Assembly (NCBI RefSeq): GCF_002860285.1
Contig: NZ_PGVF01000015.1
Coordinates: forward strand, 62,001-126,000
Reading direction: 5' to 3'
From: Bacillus sp. M6-12
GTDB taxonomy: Bacteria > Bacillota > Bacilli > Bacillales > DSM-1321
Length of the DNA stretch: 64,000 nucleotides
Shown here piece after piece: positions 25,202 through 34,545 of this stretch (its first letter is position 1; every line of letters begins with the position of its first letter). The position numbers were made by a program, and so were the translations under genes. Under the pieces are notes generated by a model, which saw only the letters and a program-made list of their open reading frames with translations, made no database searches and was not told the DNA's origin.

Positions 25202-25570
25202 TTATTGGAGTTTACGTTCAGCTTCCCGCAGGATGTTTTGAAGGGTAAATTCTACCGATTGGACATGGCTTTTAAAACGGCTTAAGCTTGTCTTTGGATA
25301 GAATGCCTGTATTGCTACATTTGAAATATTCTCTGCTGCCTGTTCTACCTGCAGCGGATATAAGTAAGAGAAGCTTTCCGCCTTCATCCAGCCCTTAACC
25401 GCTTCCGCCCACTCCCTCGCCAATTGATGGACATCATCGGCAAATGGCTTCACCTCCAGGAAGAAATCCCGTTCAGTTCCGTCAGCTTTTACACCATCAA
25501 AAATTTTATCAGCACGGTGGTTATATTCAATCAATTTTTTAGTCTGCTCTATAATCAAGCTTTTATCCAC
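25202..25570 (-). CDS. yppE: YppE family protein (DUF1798)
   Basis: A 122-residue all-helical protein of the YppE/DUF1798 group, known as a four-helix bundle of unknown function. Visible helices include IIEQTKKLIEYNHRADKIF (about 6-24), DDVHQLAREWAEAVKGWMK (about 45-63) and the C-terminal HVQSVEFTLQNILREAERKLQ. The GTG at 25570 follows AGGAGGAAGCAAT; upstream codons in frame have no site. It is in the ypp cluster and probably not co-transcribed with yppG, 70 bp away. Confidence 0.85.
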   Translation of the reverse strand: MDKSLIIEQTKKLIEYNHRADKIFDGVKADGTERDFFLEVKPFADDVHQLAREWAEAVKGWMKAESFSYLYPLQVEQAAENISNVAIQAFYPKTSLSRFKSHVQSVEFTLQNILREAERKLQ

Positions 25571-25756
25571 ATTGCTTCCTCCTAACAAAAGCTTCGAAAG
25601 ACAGATATGTCTGCGAAGTAAAAGTTTATACTTATAAAATAGCAGAAAATCACTATATTGAGTATTCTTTCACCAGGCAATTAAAGAAAGCTCTGATTGG
25701 GCCTGCTGGTAAACAGCTGGAATATTATTAGCATTACGAAAACAAGTATCAGATTA

Positions 25757-26014
25757 TTAATAACTAAGGTTTGGCTTAATGGAAATAGGCTTGCCTATAG
25801 TCTGCAGCTTCTGGCTGCCTGCTGCCTCTGCAGTAATCCTCACTTTTCTAATTTTCAGCTGAACTCCCTCAGTTATATTCCGATTGTTTTGCATAATAAG
25901 GCCTCGTTCCCTTTCTACGCTCTTCTCAAGGTTTGTTTCCAGCCGTTCAATTGAAGCTTCTATTTCTGAGAGCAGTTCAAGTATTTCTTGTCTTGGTATC
26001 ATTTTTACTGCCAT
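25757..26014 (-). CDS. Hypothetical protein, 85 aa, coiled coil plus basic tail
   Basis: A small protein starting at 26014 after AGGAGGATTAAATAA. Residues 7-40 form a strongly charged helix (QEILELLSEIEASIERLE, then KSVERERGL) that should coil; the rest is basic and rich in Lys, Ile and Gln. It occupies the position of the small yppD/yppF genes of B. subtilis, but I cannot claim homology. The good binding site and the codon pattern support a real gene. Confidence 0.65.
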   Translation of the reverse strand: MAVKMIPRQEILELLSEIEASIERLETNLEKSVERERGLIMQNNRNITEGVQLKIRKVRITAEAAGSQKLQTIGKPISIKPNLSY

Positions 26015-26167
26015 TTATTTAATCCTCCTGTGTACTTTTTATTGTAAGATTCTTGCCGTCTGGCCGCGTTTCCTTCACTGTTGACAAAACTAGAAGAGAA
26101 TCGGCAAACAAAGTGCCATTCCACGCAGATTCGACAAAAAGCAGATAAATAGTGTATAATGGCTAGC

Positions 26168-27157
26168 TTAATATCTATTTTTGACCGCCTTTTCCCCTAT
26201 CACTATGTTTTCTATCGTTATCCCCATATGGAGCTGTTTTTGCTTTTTAGCAAACCAATCATTTAAATGAATTTTTTTTGGAACAGCCGGCTCCCGATAC
26301 CATTTGCGTTTAACCTTTACTTTGCGGTCCCATTGTGAAAAATCCTTTCGGTGGTGGGATATTACAGGATAAGAAGCACGCAAAAAAGGAGTATTCCGCA
26401 CTTTTTTTCTTTTAAAATATTGTTCGTAATCGTATCTGGATCCCGTATGCTCAGTCTTCCTTGAAAATTCGTGAAACTGAGGAAAAAGCTTTGGAGAAAA
26501 TAAGATTGCAAATAACTTTTTGCCTAGTTCAATCCGGGTATCCAGTTTCGAGAACCGGGAAACTGAAGCGCCAAATAGATCTCCGTTTAGTGTTGGAAAA
26601 AGAACTACACTGAAATGCAGCAAATCCTGAAGCAAAAAAACCGTTGAGCGGAAAACATGCTTCTTATAAAAAAGATGGTCAATAACAGGCTTCTGGATAA
26701 TATTCTGCTCATTGATTATCAAGGAATAAACCAGCCTTTTTTGATCCCTCACACCCCAAAAATAATTCCATTCCTTTTCCATAAAAAAAGAAACTGAAAA
26801 ATATTTGCATAAGTGAAACATTGGGGTGCCGCATTCCGTCGAATAATGATAGAGAAGGAGCTGGGGGAAAGCATCTTCAAAAATAAGCCAATTTGCACGT
26901 TCATACAGCAAAAACAATATATACCGGTAATGTCTGGGGAGTCCTTCCTTCAGCCATTTCCCTTCAAGGTCACACATGTTATAGCCAGCATTCCGTGAAA
27001 CCATGCTGGCCAAAAATGACCACTTTATGGATGGATGCTGAGCAAAAATTTCTGCATATGCCTTTGTTCTGGATATATTATCTTTATTGCAGCGTTTTGT
27101 TATTTCGTTAATTTTATTAATGATTTGCTGTTCTTTATCTGACAGAGGAAAACTCAT
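26168..27157 (-). CDS. yppC: DUF2515 family protein (YppC)
   Basis: A 329-residue protein rich in aromatic residues (Phe, Trp, Tyr, His), as expected of the DUF2515/YppC family, which is restricted to Bacillaceae and of unknown function. Recognisable parts include WSFLASMVSRNAGYNMCDLEGKW (about 49-71) and YERANWLIFEDAFPQLLLY (about 84-105). It is divergent from recU with 130 bp between, the same arrangement as in B. subtilis. No signal peptide or transmembrane helix is obvious; the C-terminus is strongly basic. Confidence 0.85.
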   Translation of the reverse strand: MSFPLSDKEQQIINKINEITKRCNKDNISRTKAYAEIFAQHPSIKWSFLASMVSRNAGYNMCDLEGKWLKEGLPRHYRYILFLLYERANWLIFEDAFPQLLLYHYSTECGTPMFHLCKYFSVSFFMEKEWNYFWGVRDQKRLVYSLIINEQNIIQKPVIDHLFYKKHVFRSTVFLLQDLLHFSVVLFPTLNGDLFGASVSRFSKLDTRIELGKKLFAILFSPKLFPQFHEFSRKTEHTGSRYDYEQYFKRKKVRNTPFLRASYPVISHHRKDFSQWDRKVKVKRKWYREPAVPKKIHLNDWFAKKQKQLHMGITIENIVIGEKAVKNRY

Positions 27158-27287
27158 ATGTTTAGTTCACTCTTTCTGTGCTGTTTGCTGGTAATACTTG
27201 TATGGTTCAATCAAATAGTCACTTTTATTCACCCATTAGCCGCTATTTTTGTTATCATAGATGAGGTACCAAAAAGGAGGGGGAATT

Positions 27288-27896
27288 GTGGCCTTTCATT
27301 ATCCGAACGGGAAAAGATATGTTCCGGCTGTTGCAGCATTGACCAGCCGCCCTGTAAAAAAAGCTAATTACGGCAATAGGGGGAAATCGCTCGAGGATGA
27401 CATCAATGACTCCAATGAATATTACTTGGCTAATGGGATTGCCGTTATCCATAAAAAACCTACACCCATTCAAATCGTTGATGTTCACTACCCAAAGCGA
27501 AGTGCTGCTGTAATCAGAGAAGCCTATTTTAAACAAGCATCAACCACTGATTATAACGGAGTATATAAAGGGAAATATGTCGATTTTGAAGCGAAGGAAA
27601 CCCAGAATCCAACCTCTTTTCCTTTGAAGAATTTCCATGAGCACCAAATCAAGCACATGGTGGCAGTCTCACAACAAGGGGGCATTTCTTTTGTACTGCT
27701 GAAGTTCTCAGCGGCTGATGAAATTTACCTTATGGATTCTCATCATTTAACCGGCTTTTGGGAGCGCATGCTCGAGGGAGGAAGAAAATCGATTTCGAAA
27801 GAAGAAGTCGAAGCCCATTCCAGTTTTATCCCGCTTGGATTCCAGCCAAGGATTGATTATATTAAAATCATCGATGGGATACTAACAAACAAATAA
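27288..27896 (+). CDS. recU: Holliday junction resolvase RecU
   Basis: A 202-residue penicillin-binding protein-linked resolvase that cleaves four-way DNA junctions during recombination and chromosome segregation. The PD-(D/E)XK site is visible as D in STTDYNG and DFEAKET (about residues 85-105), and the N-terminal [11 protein letters not shown] segment interacts with RecA in B. subtilis. The GTG at 27288 follows AAAGGAGGGGGAATT; the longer frame from 27261 would read through the binding site. It is followed by ponA after 38 bp, the usual recU-ponA operon. Confidence 0.94.
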   Translation: MAFHYPNGKRYVPAVAALTSRPVKKANYGNRGKSLEDDINDSNEYYLANGIAVIHKKPTPIQIVDVHYPKRSAAVIREAYFKQASTTDYNGVYKGKYVDFEAKETQNPTSFPLKNFHEHQIKHMVAVSQQGGISFVLLKFSAADEIYLMDSHHLTGFWERMLEGGRKSISKEEVEAHSSFIPLGFQPRIDYIKIIDGILTNK

Positions 27897-27934
27897 ATAG
27901 ATTGTGTTTTACATTAGAAAGGCAGGTTGCTGTA

Positions 27935-30649
27935 ATGGCAGAAAAATATAAAACAAGGGAAGAACGCCGAAAATTGGCCGAAACAAAGACCAAAAGCAAG
28001 AAAAAGCCAAAATCAAAAGGCCTCTTTAGGAAGATTTTTCTCTTGCTAATCACATTGGGAATAGCAGGCATGGTTATAGGTGCAGGAACATTCGCTTATT
28101 TTGTCAGTGACGCACCGAAGATTGATGAAAAGCTGCTGAAAGATCCGATCTCATCAAAAATTTATGATAAAGATAAAAACCTGATAGATGAAGTAGGCAA
28201 GGAAAACCGTGACTTCATTCCGTATGAAGAATTGCCGAAAGAGGTTGAGGAAGCATTCCTGGCAACAGAGGATGTACGATTCTACAAACATCACGGTGTC
28301 GATCTTCTCCGCCTGGGAAGCGCTGTTGTCGCTAACCTTACCCAGGGATTCGGGTCCCAGGGGGCAAGTACGATTACCCAGCAATTGGTAAAGCGCTCCT
28401 TCCTGACTCCTGATAAAACGATAAAACGGAAAGCTCAGGAAGCATGGCTGGCGTATAGACTGGAACAAAAGTACACAAAACAGGAAATCCTTGAAATGTA
28501 CGTTAATAAGATCTGGTTTGCCAATGAAGCTAATGGAATTGCTACGGCTGCCAATGTTTATTACGGCAGAGAACTAAAGGATCTGGAGCTGCATGAGATT
28601 GCTCTTCTTGTCGGCCTTCCGCAGAGCCCAAGCAGATACGATCCTTTTAAACACCCGGACAGGGCAAAAAAACGCCGGGATATCGTTCTGGGCCTTATGA
28701 ATCAGCATGGGTATATCACAAAAGAAGAAATGAAAAATGCACAGGCAATACCTGTTGAAAAGAGTCTTGTAAAATCTGAAAAACAGGAAAAAGATACAAC
28801 TCCTTATGATTATTTTATTGATACGGTAATTGAAGAAGTTGAAGATATGGGCGACTATAACGTCCATACTGACGGACTTGAAATCTATACAACCCTGGAT
28901 ACAAAAGCACAGGAATATGTCGATAAAATGCTATCAACAGACGAAATCATTAATTACCCGGATGATAAAATGCAGGCAGGCATCACCCTTCTGGATACTA
29001 AAACGGGAGAAATCCGTGCTATTGGCGGCGGAAGAAATGCAACCGTTAAACGAGGCATGAATTTTGCGACAGACATTGAGCGCGATCCTGGATCAACAAT
29101 AAAGCCAGTCCTGGACTATGGTCCAGCAGTTGAAAAGTTAAAATGGTCCACTTACGAACAAATTGTCGATGAGCCATATGAATACTCAGATGGGACGAAA
29201 ATAAACAATGCATCGAGGTCCCATTATGGCCAGGTATCAATCCGTGAAGCGCTGGTACGTTCACTAAACATCCCCGCATTGAAGACGTTCCAGGAAGTAG
29301 GCATGGATAATTCGCGGGAATTCGCGGCCAAGCTTGGCATTTCATTAAAGAAAGACACTTTTTATGAATCTGCTGCTATAGGCGCCCTTGAACCAGGCAT
29401 TTCTCCGCTCCAGCTGGCTGGGGCATACAGTGCCTTCGGAAACAACGGAATCTATACAAAGCCGCATGCTGTAACGAAAATAGTTTTGCGCGATAAAAAT
29501 ACAACTATCAAAACAGCTCCAGATCCAGAGGTTGTAATGAAAGAATCAACAGCCTTCATGATCAGTGACATGCTTAAAGATGTTCTTAGAAAGAGCTATG
29601 GTACAGGACACACAGCAAATATCCCTGGCCTCCCTGTTGCAGGAAAGACAGGGACGACCAACTACACGGCAGAAGAGAAAAGCAAATATGGTTTTCCAAG
29701 CAAAGCAGTTCGGGATGCATGGTTTGCAGGATATACGACAAACTACACCGCAGCAATCTGGACAGGATATGATAAACAAAACGAAGACTATCTCGGACAG
29801 CAATCACAGCATATAGCCAAGAAGATGTTCAAAAATCTTATGACATATGTTTCAGAAGATGTAAAAACAGCCGATTTCACTAAACCAAAGAGCGTTGTGG
29901 AAGTTGGAATTGAAGCAGGATCCAAGCCGGCAAGCCTGCCTAGCAAATATACTCCTAAGGATAAAATCGTCTATGAATATTTTATCAAAGGAACGGAGCC
30001 TACAAAGGTTTCCAAGCAATTTGACAGGCTCGACGGACCAACTAACCTACGCGTCAACTATGACCAGCCTATGAACCAGCTGGTTCTGGAATGGGATTAT
30101 TCTTCAGATGAGCAGCCTGACTTTGAAGTAACGGCAGCACTGGAAGGCGGAACGGAACAGGTTATAACAACTAAAGAAAAACAACTCATCGTCCAAAGTG
30201 CGGTTCCAGGCGGCATTTACAAATTCACTGTCGCGGCAAAAGAAGATGACCAAAAGAGTGATACCGCTTCTGTCACCTATCAGGTTCCAGGAGCAATACC
30301 TGAAGAACAACCTGAGGATCCTGCTGACGAAGACGGCGGCGATGGTGAAAACCAGCAGCAGCCGGGTGATTTGAGTGGAAATGGGAATAGCAACGGTAAT
30401 GGGAATGGTAATGGGAATGGTAATGGGAATGGTAATGGGAATGGTAATGGCAACGGTAATGGGAATGGTAATGGGAATGGTAATGGGAATGGGAACGGCA
30501 ATGGTACTATTCCTGGAGGGGGAAATAATGAAGAGCAACCCGATGAAGGTGAACCAGATGAAGATGGCCAAGTACCTCCAGAAACTCCGGAAGGCAATAG
30601 AGGCACTAATCCCGGAACTGGAACAACACCTCCCGGTACCACTCCCTGA
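27935..30649 (+). CDS. ponA: Class A penicillin-binding protein PBP1A/1B
   Basis: A 904-residue bifunctional peptidoglycan synthase. A basic cytoplasmic tail (about 1-30) and one membrane helix (about 33-58) precede the glycosyltransferase domain with EDVRFYKHHGVD (about 108). The transpeptidase has SxxK as STIK (about 389), SLN (about 440) and KTGTTN (about 572). A fibronectin type III-like domain (about 710-790) follows, then an unusual Asn-Gly repeat tail and an acidic, Pro/Thr-rich end. The start is at 27935, after AAAGGCAGG. GpsB, encoded at 16084, is a known regulator of this enzyme. Confidence 0.95.
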   Translation: MAEKYKTREERRKLAETKTKSKKKPKSKGLFRKIFLLLITLGIAGMVIGAGTFAYFVSDAPKIDEKLLKDPISSKIYDKDKNLIDEVGKENRDFIPYEELPKEVEEAFLATEDVRFYKHHGVDLLRLGSAVVANLTQGFGSQGASTITQQLVKRSFLTPDKTIKRKAQEAWLAYRLEQKYTKQEILEMYVNKIWFANEANGIATAANVYYGRELKDLELHEIALLVGLPQSPSRYDPFKHPDRAKKRRDIVLGLMNQHGYITKEEMKNAQAIPVEKSLVKSEKQEKDTTPYDYFIDTVIEEVEDMGDYNVHTDGLEIYTTLDTKAQEYVDKMLSTDEIINYPDDKMQAGITLLDTKTGEIRAIGGGRNATVKRGMNFATDIERDPGSTIKPVLDYGPAVEKLKWSTYEQIVDEPYEYSDGTKINNASRSHYGQVSIREALVRSLNIPALKTFQEVGMDNSREFAAKLGISLKKDTFYESAAIGALEPGISPLQLAGAYSAFGNNGIYTKPHAVTKIVLRDKNTTIKTAPDPEVVMKESTAFMISDMLKDVLRKSYGTGHTANIPGLPVAGKTGTTNYTAEEKSKYGFPSKAVRDAWFAGYTTNYTAAIWTGYDKQNEDYLGQQSQHIAKKMFKNLMTYVSEDVKTADFTKPKSVVEVGIEAGSKPASLPSKYTPKDKIVYEYFIKGTEPTKVSKQFDRLDGPTNLRVNYDQPMNQLVLEWDYSSDEQPDFEVTAALEGGTEQVITTKEKQLIVQSAVPGGIYKFTVAAKEDDQKSDTASVTYQVPGAIPEEQPEDPADEDGGDGENQQQPGDLSGNGNSNGNGNGNGNGNGNGNGNGNGNGNGNGNGNGNGNGNGNGTIPGGGNNEEQPDEGEPDEDGQVPPETPEGNRGTNPGTGTTPPGTTP
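30377..30507 (+). repeat. GGNAAY-rich microsatellite encoding (Asn-Gly)n in PBP1A tail
   Basis: About 130 bp built of 6- and 12-bp units (ggtaatgggaat and variants), encoding roughly 40 residues of alternating Gly and Asn. The array is in frame and likely to vary in length by slippage in multiples of 6 bp. Confidence 0.95.
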
Positions 30650-30706
30650 GATTACATGAGGTAACGGAAAGAAAATGGCTACAATTAAAACGTTATGAGT
30701 AAAACA

Positions 30707-30758
30707 AAAGGCTGGCCCTAACGGTCGTTACAAACGACTATCTGGGGCCAGCCTTTTT
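30707..30758 (+). terminator. Terminator of the recU-ponA operon
   Basis: AAAGGCTGGCCC and GGGCCAGCCTTTTT form a long stem; a smaller stem (GTCGTT/AACGAC-like) lies within the loop. Confidence 0.9.
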
Positions 30759-30818
30759 AATAGCAGAATTATAGAAATTTTTTAAGCTGGTTATCCATAA
30801 TCCATTCAAATGCCAAAA

Positions 30819-30852
30819 TAAAAAAACCTAGTTTCTTAAAGAAGCCAGGTTT
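30819..30852 (-). terminator. Terminator of ypoC
   Basis: On the minus strand AACCTGGCTTC and GAAACTAGGTT pair with mismatches and are followed by TTTTTTT, overlapping the ypoC stop. Confidence 0.75.
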
Positions 30853-31369
30853 ACTTTTGCAGCGCTATTTTTTTATAATATTGTTTTTCCAATTCAATCA
30901 TGAGTTCTGTTAATTGTTTATATGAGTGGTATAGGAGCGGCCTGTTCATTACGAACTCCAGCCGTTCTACAGCATTAACCGGTTTAAAGTCAAATCCAGA
31001 TAGTCTGCCTTGCCAGTCAGACAGTGTAACAGGGTATCCATTCATCCAGAACAGAGCTGAAATGAAAATGGCTAGCCCCTCTATCATCGGCCCAGCCGCT
31101 TCCTTAGTATTCCTTTCGGCAAAAAGCAGCCCTGCCTCCAAGCTTAATGTTTTCCACTTTGCAAATAGATCCGGCAACGCTTGTCCACTCTCCTGCCAAG
31201 GCTGAAATGCGTGATTTCCGTTTGCCGCCAGTATCTCATATGGATAAACCGCATATTCAGCAAGATTATCCCAAACTTGAAAACAATCAATTTCGAGTGC
31301 CAGTTCATTTGAAGAATAAAATAATGGATGCTCAAGGTCAGCAGGTATTTTACAATGTACCTGACTCAT
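30851..31369 (-). CDS. ypoC: YpoC family protein
   Basis: A 172-residue protein of the Bacillaceae-specific YpoC family, function unknown. Recognisable parts include DLFAKWKTLSLEAGLLFAERN (about 68-88) and AIFISALFWMNGYPVTLSDW (about 100-119). It starts at the nth stop (TAATG overlap), so the two genes are translationally coupled, as in B. subtilis. No motif suggests enzyme activity; the family is widely found downstream of nth. Confidence 0.85.
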   Translation of the reverse strand: MSQVHCKIPADLEHPLFYSSNELALEIDCFQVWDNLAEYAVYPYEILAANGNHAFQPWQESGQALPDLFAKWKTLSLEAGLLFAERNTKEAAGPMIEGLAIFISALFWMNGYPVTLSDWQGRLSGFDFKPVNAVERLEFVMNRPLLYHSYKQLTELMIELEKQYYKKIALQK

Positions 31370-32022
31370 TAGCTATTCTTCCGTTTCATTCGTTTTTTGC
31401 CTTCCCTGCATACTTCCAGAAGAGGACAGATTTCACATTGCGGAGCCTGTGCTTTGCAGTGGTAACGTCCAAAGAATATAAGCCTGTGATGGGTTGCCGA
31501 CCACTCATCCTTTGGAACCTTTGCCATCAGCGTTTTTTCTACCTCGAGGACACTGTCTTTCCACCGGCAAAAACCGAGGCGTTTGCTGACCCGCTCTACA
31601 TGCGTATCAACCGCGATTGCAGGAACCCCGAAAGCAACAGAAACGACGACATTAGCTGTTTTACGGCCCACACCAGCAAGCTTCGTTAATTCATCCCTGT
31701 CCCTTGGCACTTCGCCTTGATAATCTTCTAAAATCATCCTGGACAGTTTTTGTATATTTTTCGCTTTATTACGGTACAGGCCGATGGAACGGATATCAGT
31801 TTCCAGTTCTTCAATCGGAACCGCTAAATAATCTTCTGGAGTTTTATATTTGTTAAACAAGTCCTTCGTCACTTTATTCACCAATGCATCTGTACATTGA
31901 GCTGATAATGCTACAGCAATGACTAGCTCAAACGGGTTAGAGTGATTCAGCTCACAATGGGCATCTGGAAACATCTTGCCCATCACATCAAGACAATGGC
32001 GAATTTGAGCTTTGTTCAGCAT
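31369..32022 (-). CDS. nth: Endonuclease III (Nth), base-excision repair glycosylase
   Basis: A 217-residue bifunctional DNA glycosylase/AP lyase acting on oxidised pyrimidines. The helix-hairpin-helix with catalytic Lys and Asp is KLAGVGRKTANVVVSVAFG followed by AVDTHVERV (about residues 109-145). The C-terminal [4Fe-4S] motif C-x6-C-x2-C-x5-C is seen at CKAQAPQCEICPLLEVC (about 191-207). The start follows GAGGATGGTGTAGTACGAA. Between dnaD and ypoC, as in B. subtilis. Confidence 0.95.
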   Translation of the reverse strand: MLNKAQIRHCLDVMGKMFPDAHCELNHSNPFELVIAVALSAQCTDALVNKVTKDLFNKYKTPEDYLAVPIEELETDIRSIGLYRNKAKNIQKLSRMILEDYQGEVPRDRDELTKLAGVGRKTANVVVSVAFGVPAIAVDTHVERVSKRLGFCRWKDSVLEVEKTLMAKVPKDEWSATHHRLIFFGRYHCKAQAPQCEICPLLEVCREGKKRMKRKNS

Positions 32023-32176
32023 TTCGTACTACACCATCCTCATTGCAATTTGGAAAAGTTTGTTTAAATTTGGCCATATTAAACTTCGATTGAGCAAATC
32101 TTCCTCATAGAGACTAAATCATCCGGTTGTTGATTATGCCCATTCCCCCATAACTAAATTAATCTGCGTCAGATTT

Positions 32177-32872
32177 CTACTGCTCTAGCCAGTTGTAAAA
32201 TGGAACATCCTTAACAACAACCGGCTCAGGCTTTCTTCCGCGCTTTTGGTGGGCCCGGAATTTCTCTCCCTGCATCTTTGCCTGATCAATTGTTTTAATT
32301 CCATTTTTCTTCCATTCAAATAAAATCCTGTCTATGTAGCGAAAATTCAGCTTTGCGGAAATAACAGCTTCTTTTAATGCTGCTTTAATAATTTCCGGCT
32401 GATGTGCATCATCATCCATCCACATGGCAAGTGTTTCACATTCAAACGGGGATAAAGGCCTTCCAAATTCCTGTTCGAAAACGGTATACAGGCTTTCTTC
32501 TTCTTGCTTTACCTGCTCTGATTCTTTATGATTTTGTTCATTCAAGAAACAGTTTATAATTTTTACTAGCATCGGCTCCAGGGAATAACTTTCGTGGCGA
32601 ATGCTATCCGTGATTTCTTCTTCGATTACAATAAAGCCTTTTTGAATCAGCTTCTGCAAAAAGAGTAAGCATTCAGCCTCCGAAAATGTCATTCTTGCCG
32701 ATATTTCTGCCGGTGTGGGAAACTTGTTCCCCTGTTCGGAAAAATTTTGAAGCTGCAAAAGCAGCATTAGCTCACTTTCATTCAGTCCGAGCATTTTATA
32801 ATGTGATAAAAGAAAAGAAGGTACCATGATATGGCCTTCTTTCATCCATTCAAGCAATCCAGTTTTAATCAT
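32177..32872 (-). CDS. dnaD: DNA replication initiation protein DnaD
   Basis: A 231-residue primosomal protein that remodels DNA and loads helicase with DnaB and DnaI. The DDBH1 N-terminal winged-helix part (about 1-110) and the DDBH2 C-terminal part, ending with the SAKLNFRYIDRILFEWKKNGIKT segment (about 180-205), are both present. The final VPFYNWLEQ is the conserved end of the family. The ATG at 32872 follows AGGTGTGTTTCCT; the GTG nine bases before it overlaps the site. Confidence 0.94.
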   Translation of the reverse strand: MIKTGLLEWMKEGHIMVPSFLLSHYKMLGLNESELMLLLQLQNFSEQGNKFPTPAEISARMTFSEAECLLFLQKLIQKGFIVIEEEITDSIRHESYSLEPMLVKIINCFLNEQNHKESEQVKQEEESLYTVFEQEFGRPLSPFECETLAMWMDDDAHQPEIIKAALKEAVISAKLNFRYIDRILFEWKKNGIKTIDQAKMQGEKFRAHQKRGRKPEPVVVKDVPFYNWLEQ

Positions 32873-33009
32873 AGGAAACACACCTCATATGTAGTATAAC
32901 ATGAAAATTCCGCACCCGGCTAACTGCAAAACAGGAGAAACTTTTTACAGTTTGCTATGAAATTTCCTCGCTGTTATGGTCCCTAGCTTGGCAAGGGATT
33001 CAAAAAAAT

Positions 33010-33046
33010 TAAAAAAAAAGAAAAACCCTGCCAAATGACAAGGTTC
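33010..33046 (-). terminator. Terminator of asnS
   Basis: On the minus strand AACCTTGTC-ATTTG-GCAGGGTT pairs and is followed by TTTCTTTTTTTTT. Confidence 0.85.
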
Positions 33047-33104
33047 TTCTTAGCCGGAGAAACAGGTACATAATACCTAACATCGTACTGTCTGTAAATT
33101 TCTA

Positions 33105-34397
33105 TTATGGATATAAGCGGTTTAACAAGCGCGGGAAAGGAATTGTTTCCCTTACATGCTCCACTCCGCTGATCCAGGCTACCGTCCTTTCAAGACCAAG
33201 GCCAAAGCCGGAATGAGGAACAGAGCCGTATTGTCTCAGCTCTAAATACCATTTGTAAGCATCTTCATTCAAACCATGCTCTGCTATCCGCTGCTTCAAT
33301 AATTCAAAATCATGGATACGCTGGGATCCGCCAATGATTTCTCCGTATCCTTCAGGGGCAATCAGGTCGGCACAAAGTACAACGTCAGAACGCTCAGGAT
33401 GCGGCTGCATGTAGAATGGTTTGATACCTGTCGGATAGTGCGTAATAAAAACAGGCTTGTCATAGCTTTCAGCAATCGCTGTTTCATGCGGCGCCCCGAA
33501 GTCATCACCCCACTGGATGTCGTCAAAGCCCTTTTCATGCAAAAACTTGATTGCTTCATCATATGTGATTCTTGGGAAAGGCGCTGAAATTTTCTCTAGA
33601 ACAGTAACATCGCGGCCAAGAGTATTTAATTCCAGCTTACAATTTTCCAAAACTGATTGAACGATGAAAGACACATAGTCTTCCTGGACCTTCAGGTTAT
33701 CTTCAAACTCATAGAAAGCCATTTCAGGCTCAATCATCCAGAATTCAATTAAGTGGCGGCGGGTTTTGGATTTTTCTGCACGGAAAGTAGGGCCAAAGGA
33801 AAATACTTTTCCCAGTGCCATTGCCGCAGCTTCCATATATAATTGGCCGCTCTGGGAAAGGTATGCATCCTCGTCAAAATACTTCGTAGCAAATAGCTCA
33901 GATGTGCCTTCAGGAGCACTTCCTGTCAAGATTGGCGGATCTACCTTTGAAAATCCGTTTTCATTAAAAAATTGATATGTAGCACGGATGATCTCGTTAC
34001 GGATCTTCATTACAGCATGCTGTCGTTTAGAACGCAGCCATAGATGGCGGTTATCCATTAAAAACTCCGGGCCATGTGCCTTCGGTGTAATTGGATAATC
34101 CACAGCCTCGTGAAGAACTTCAATGTTTTGTACGAGAAGTTCATATCCGAACGGAGAACGCTCATCGCGCTGAACAATTCCTGTTACATACATGGAAGAT
34201 TCCTGTGTTACAGACTTTGCCTGCGCGAAGATTTCTTCTGGTACATCAGCTTTAACAACAACACCCTGAATAAATCCAGTTCCGTCACGCAGCTGTAAAA
34301 AAGCGATTTTTCCGCTTGAACGTTTATTGGCTAGCCAGCAGCCTAAAGTAACTTGTTGGTCAACATGCTTACTGACCTCAGAAATAGTTATTTTCAC
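33105..34397 (-). CDS. asnS: Asparaginyl-tRNA synthetase
   Basis: A 430-residue class II synthetase, equal to the B. subtilis length. The OB-fold anticodon-binding domain is about 1-110; motif 2 ([19 protein letters not shown], about 212-230) and motif 3 ([13 protein letters not shown], about 402-414) are present. The GTG at 34397 follows GGAGGGAAAACAAA; the frame continuing to 34520 has no other start signal. No T-box leader is visible upstream, unlike many firmicute tRNA synthetase genes. Confidence 0.95.
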   Translation of the reverse strand: MKITISEVSKHVDQQVTLGCWLANKRSSGKIAFLQLRDGTGFIQGVVVKADVPEEIFAQAKSVTQESSMYVTGIVQRDERSPFGYELLVQNIEVLHEAVDYPITPKAHGPEFLMDNRHLWLRSKRQHAVMKIRNEIIRATYQFFNENGFSKVDPPILTGSAPEGTSELFATKYFDEDAYLSQSGQLYMEAAAMALGKVFSFGPTFRAEKSKTRRHLIEFWMIEPEMAFYEFEDNLKVQEDYVSFIVQSVLENCKLELNTLGRDVTVLEKISAPFPRITYDEAIKFLHEKGFDDIQWGDDFGAPHETAIAESYDKPVFITHYPTGIKPFYMQPHPERSDVVLCADLIAPEGYGEIIGGSQRIHDFELLKQRIAEHGLNEDAYKWYLELRQYGSVPHSGFGLGLERTVAWISGVEHVRETIPFPRLLNRLYP

Positions 34398-34500
34398 TTT
34401 GTTTTCCCTCCATAAATTACAGCAAACAGCTAATTTCACTTTCTCATTATACATTTGGGGATAATGACAGGCAAACACAAAAATCATAATAAAGCCGTGA

Positions 34501-34536
34501 AAGAAAACCTTGCCAGACAATTGACAAGGTTTTCTT
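34501..34536 (-). terminator. Terminator between aspB and asnS
   Basis: AGAAAACCTTG and CAAGGTTTTCT form a perfect stem around a 14-nt loop; T-rich on both strands. On the minus strand it lies 10 bp after the aspB stop. Confidence 0.8.
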
Positions 34537-34545
34537 TTTTATGTG

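Noticed and set aside
30377..30507. Regular short repeats suggesting a CRISPR array
   Set aside because: Units are 6-12 bp with no unique spacers and lie in frame inside ponA.
30280..30642. Pro/Phe-rich frame on the minus strand opposite ponA
   Set aside because: Antisense of the Asn-Gly repeat; not a gene.
34398..34500. T-box leader before asnS
   Set aside because: No T-box sequence (AGGGTGG-type) or specifier stem is visible; the region is mostly ordinary and short.
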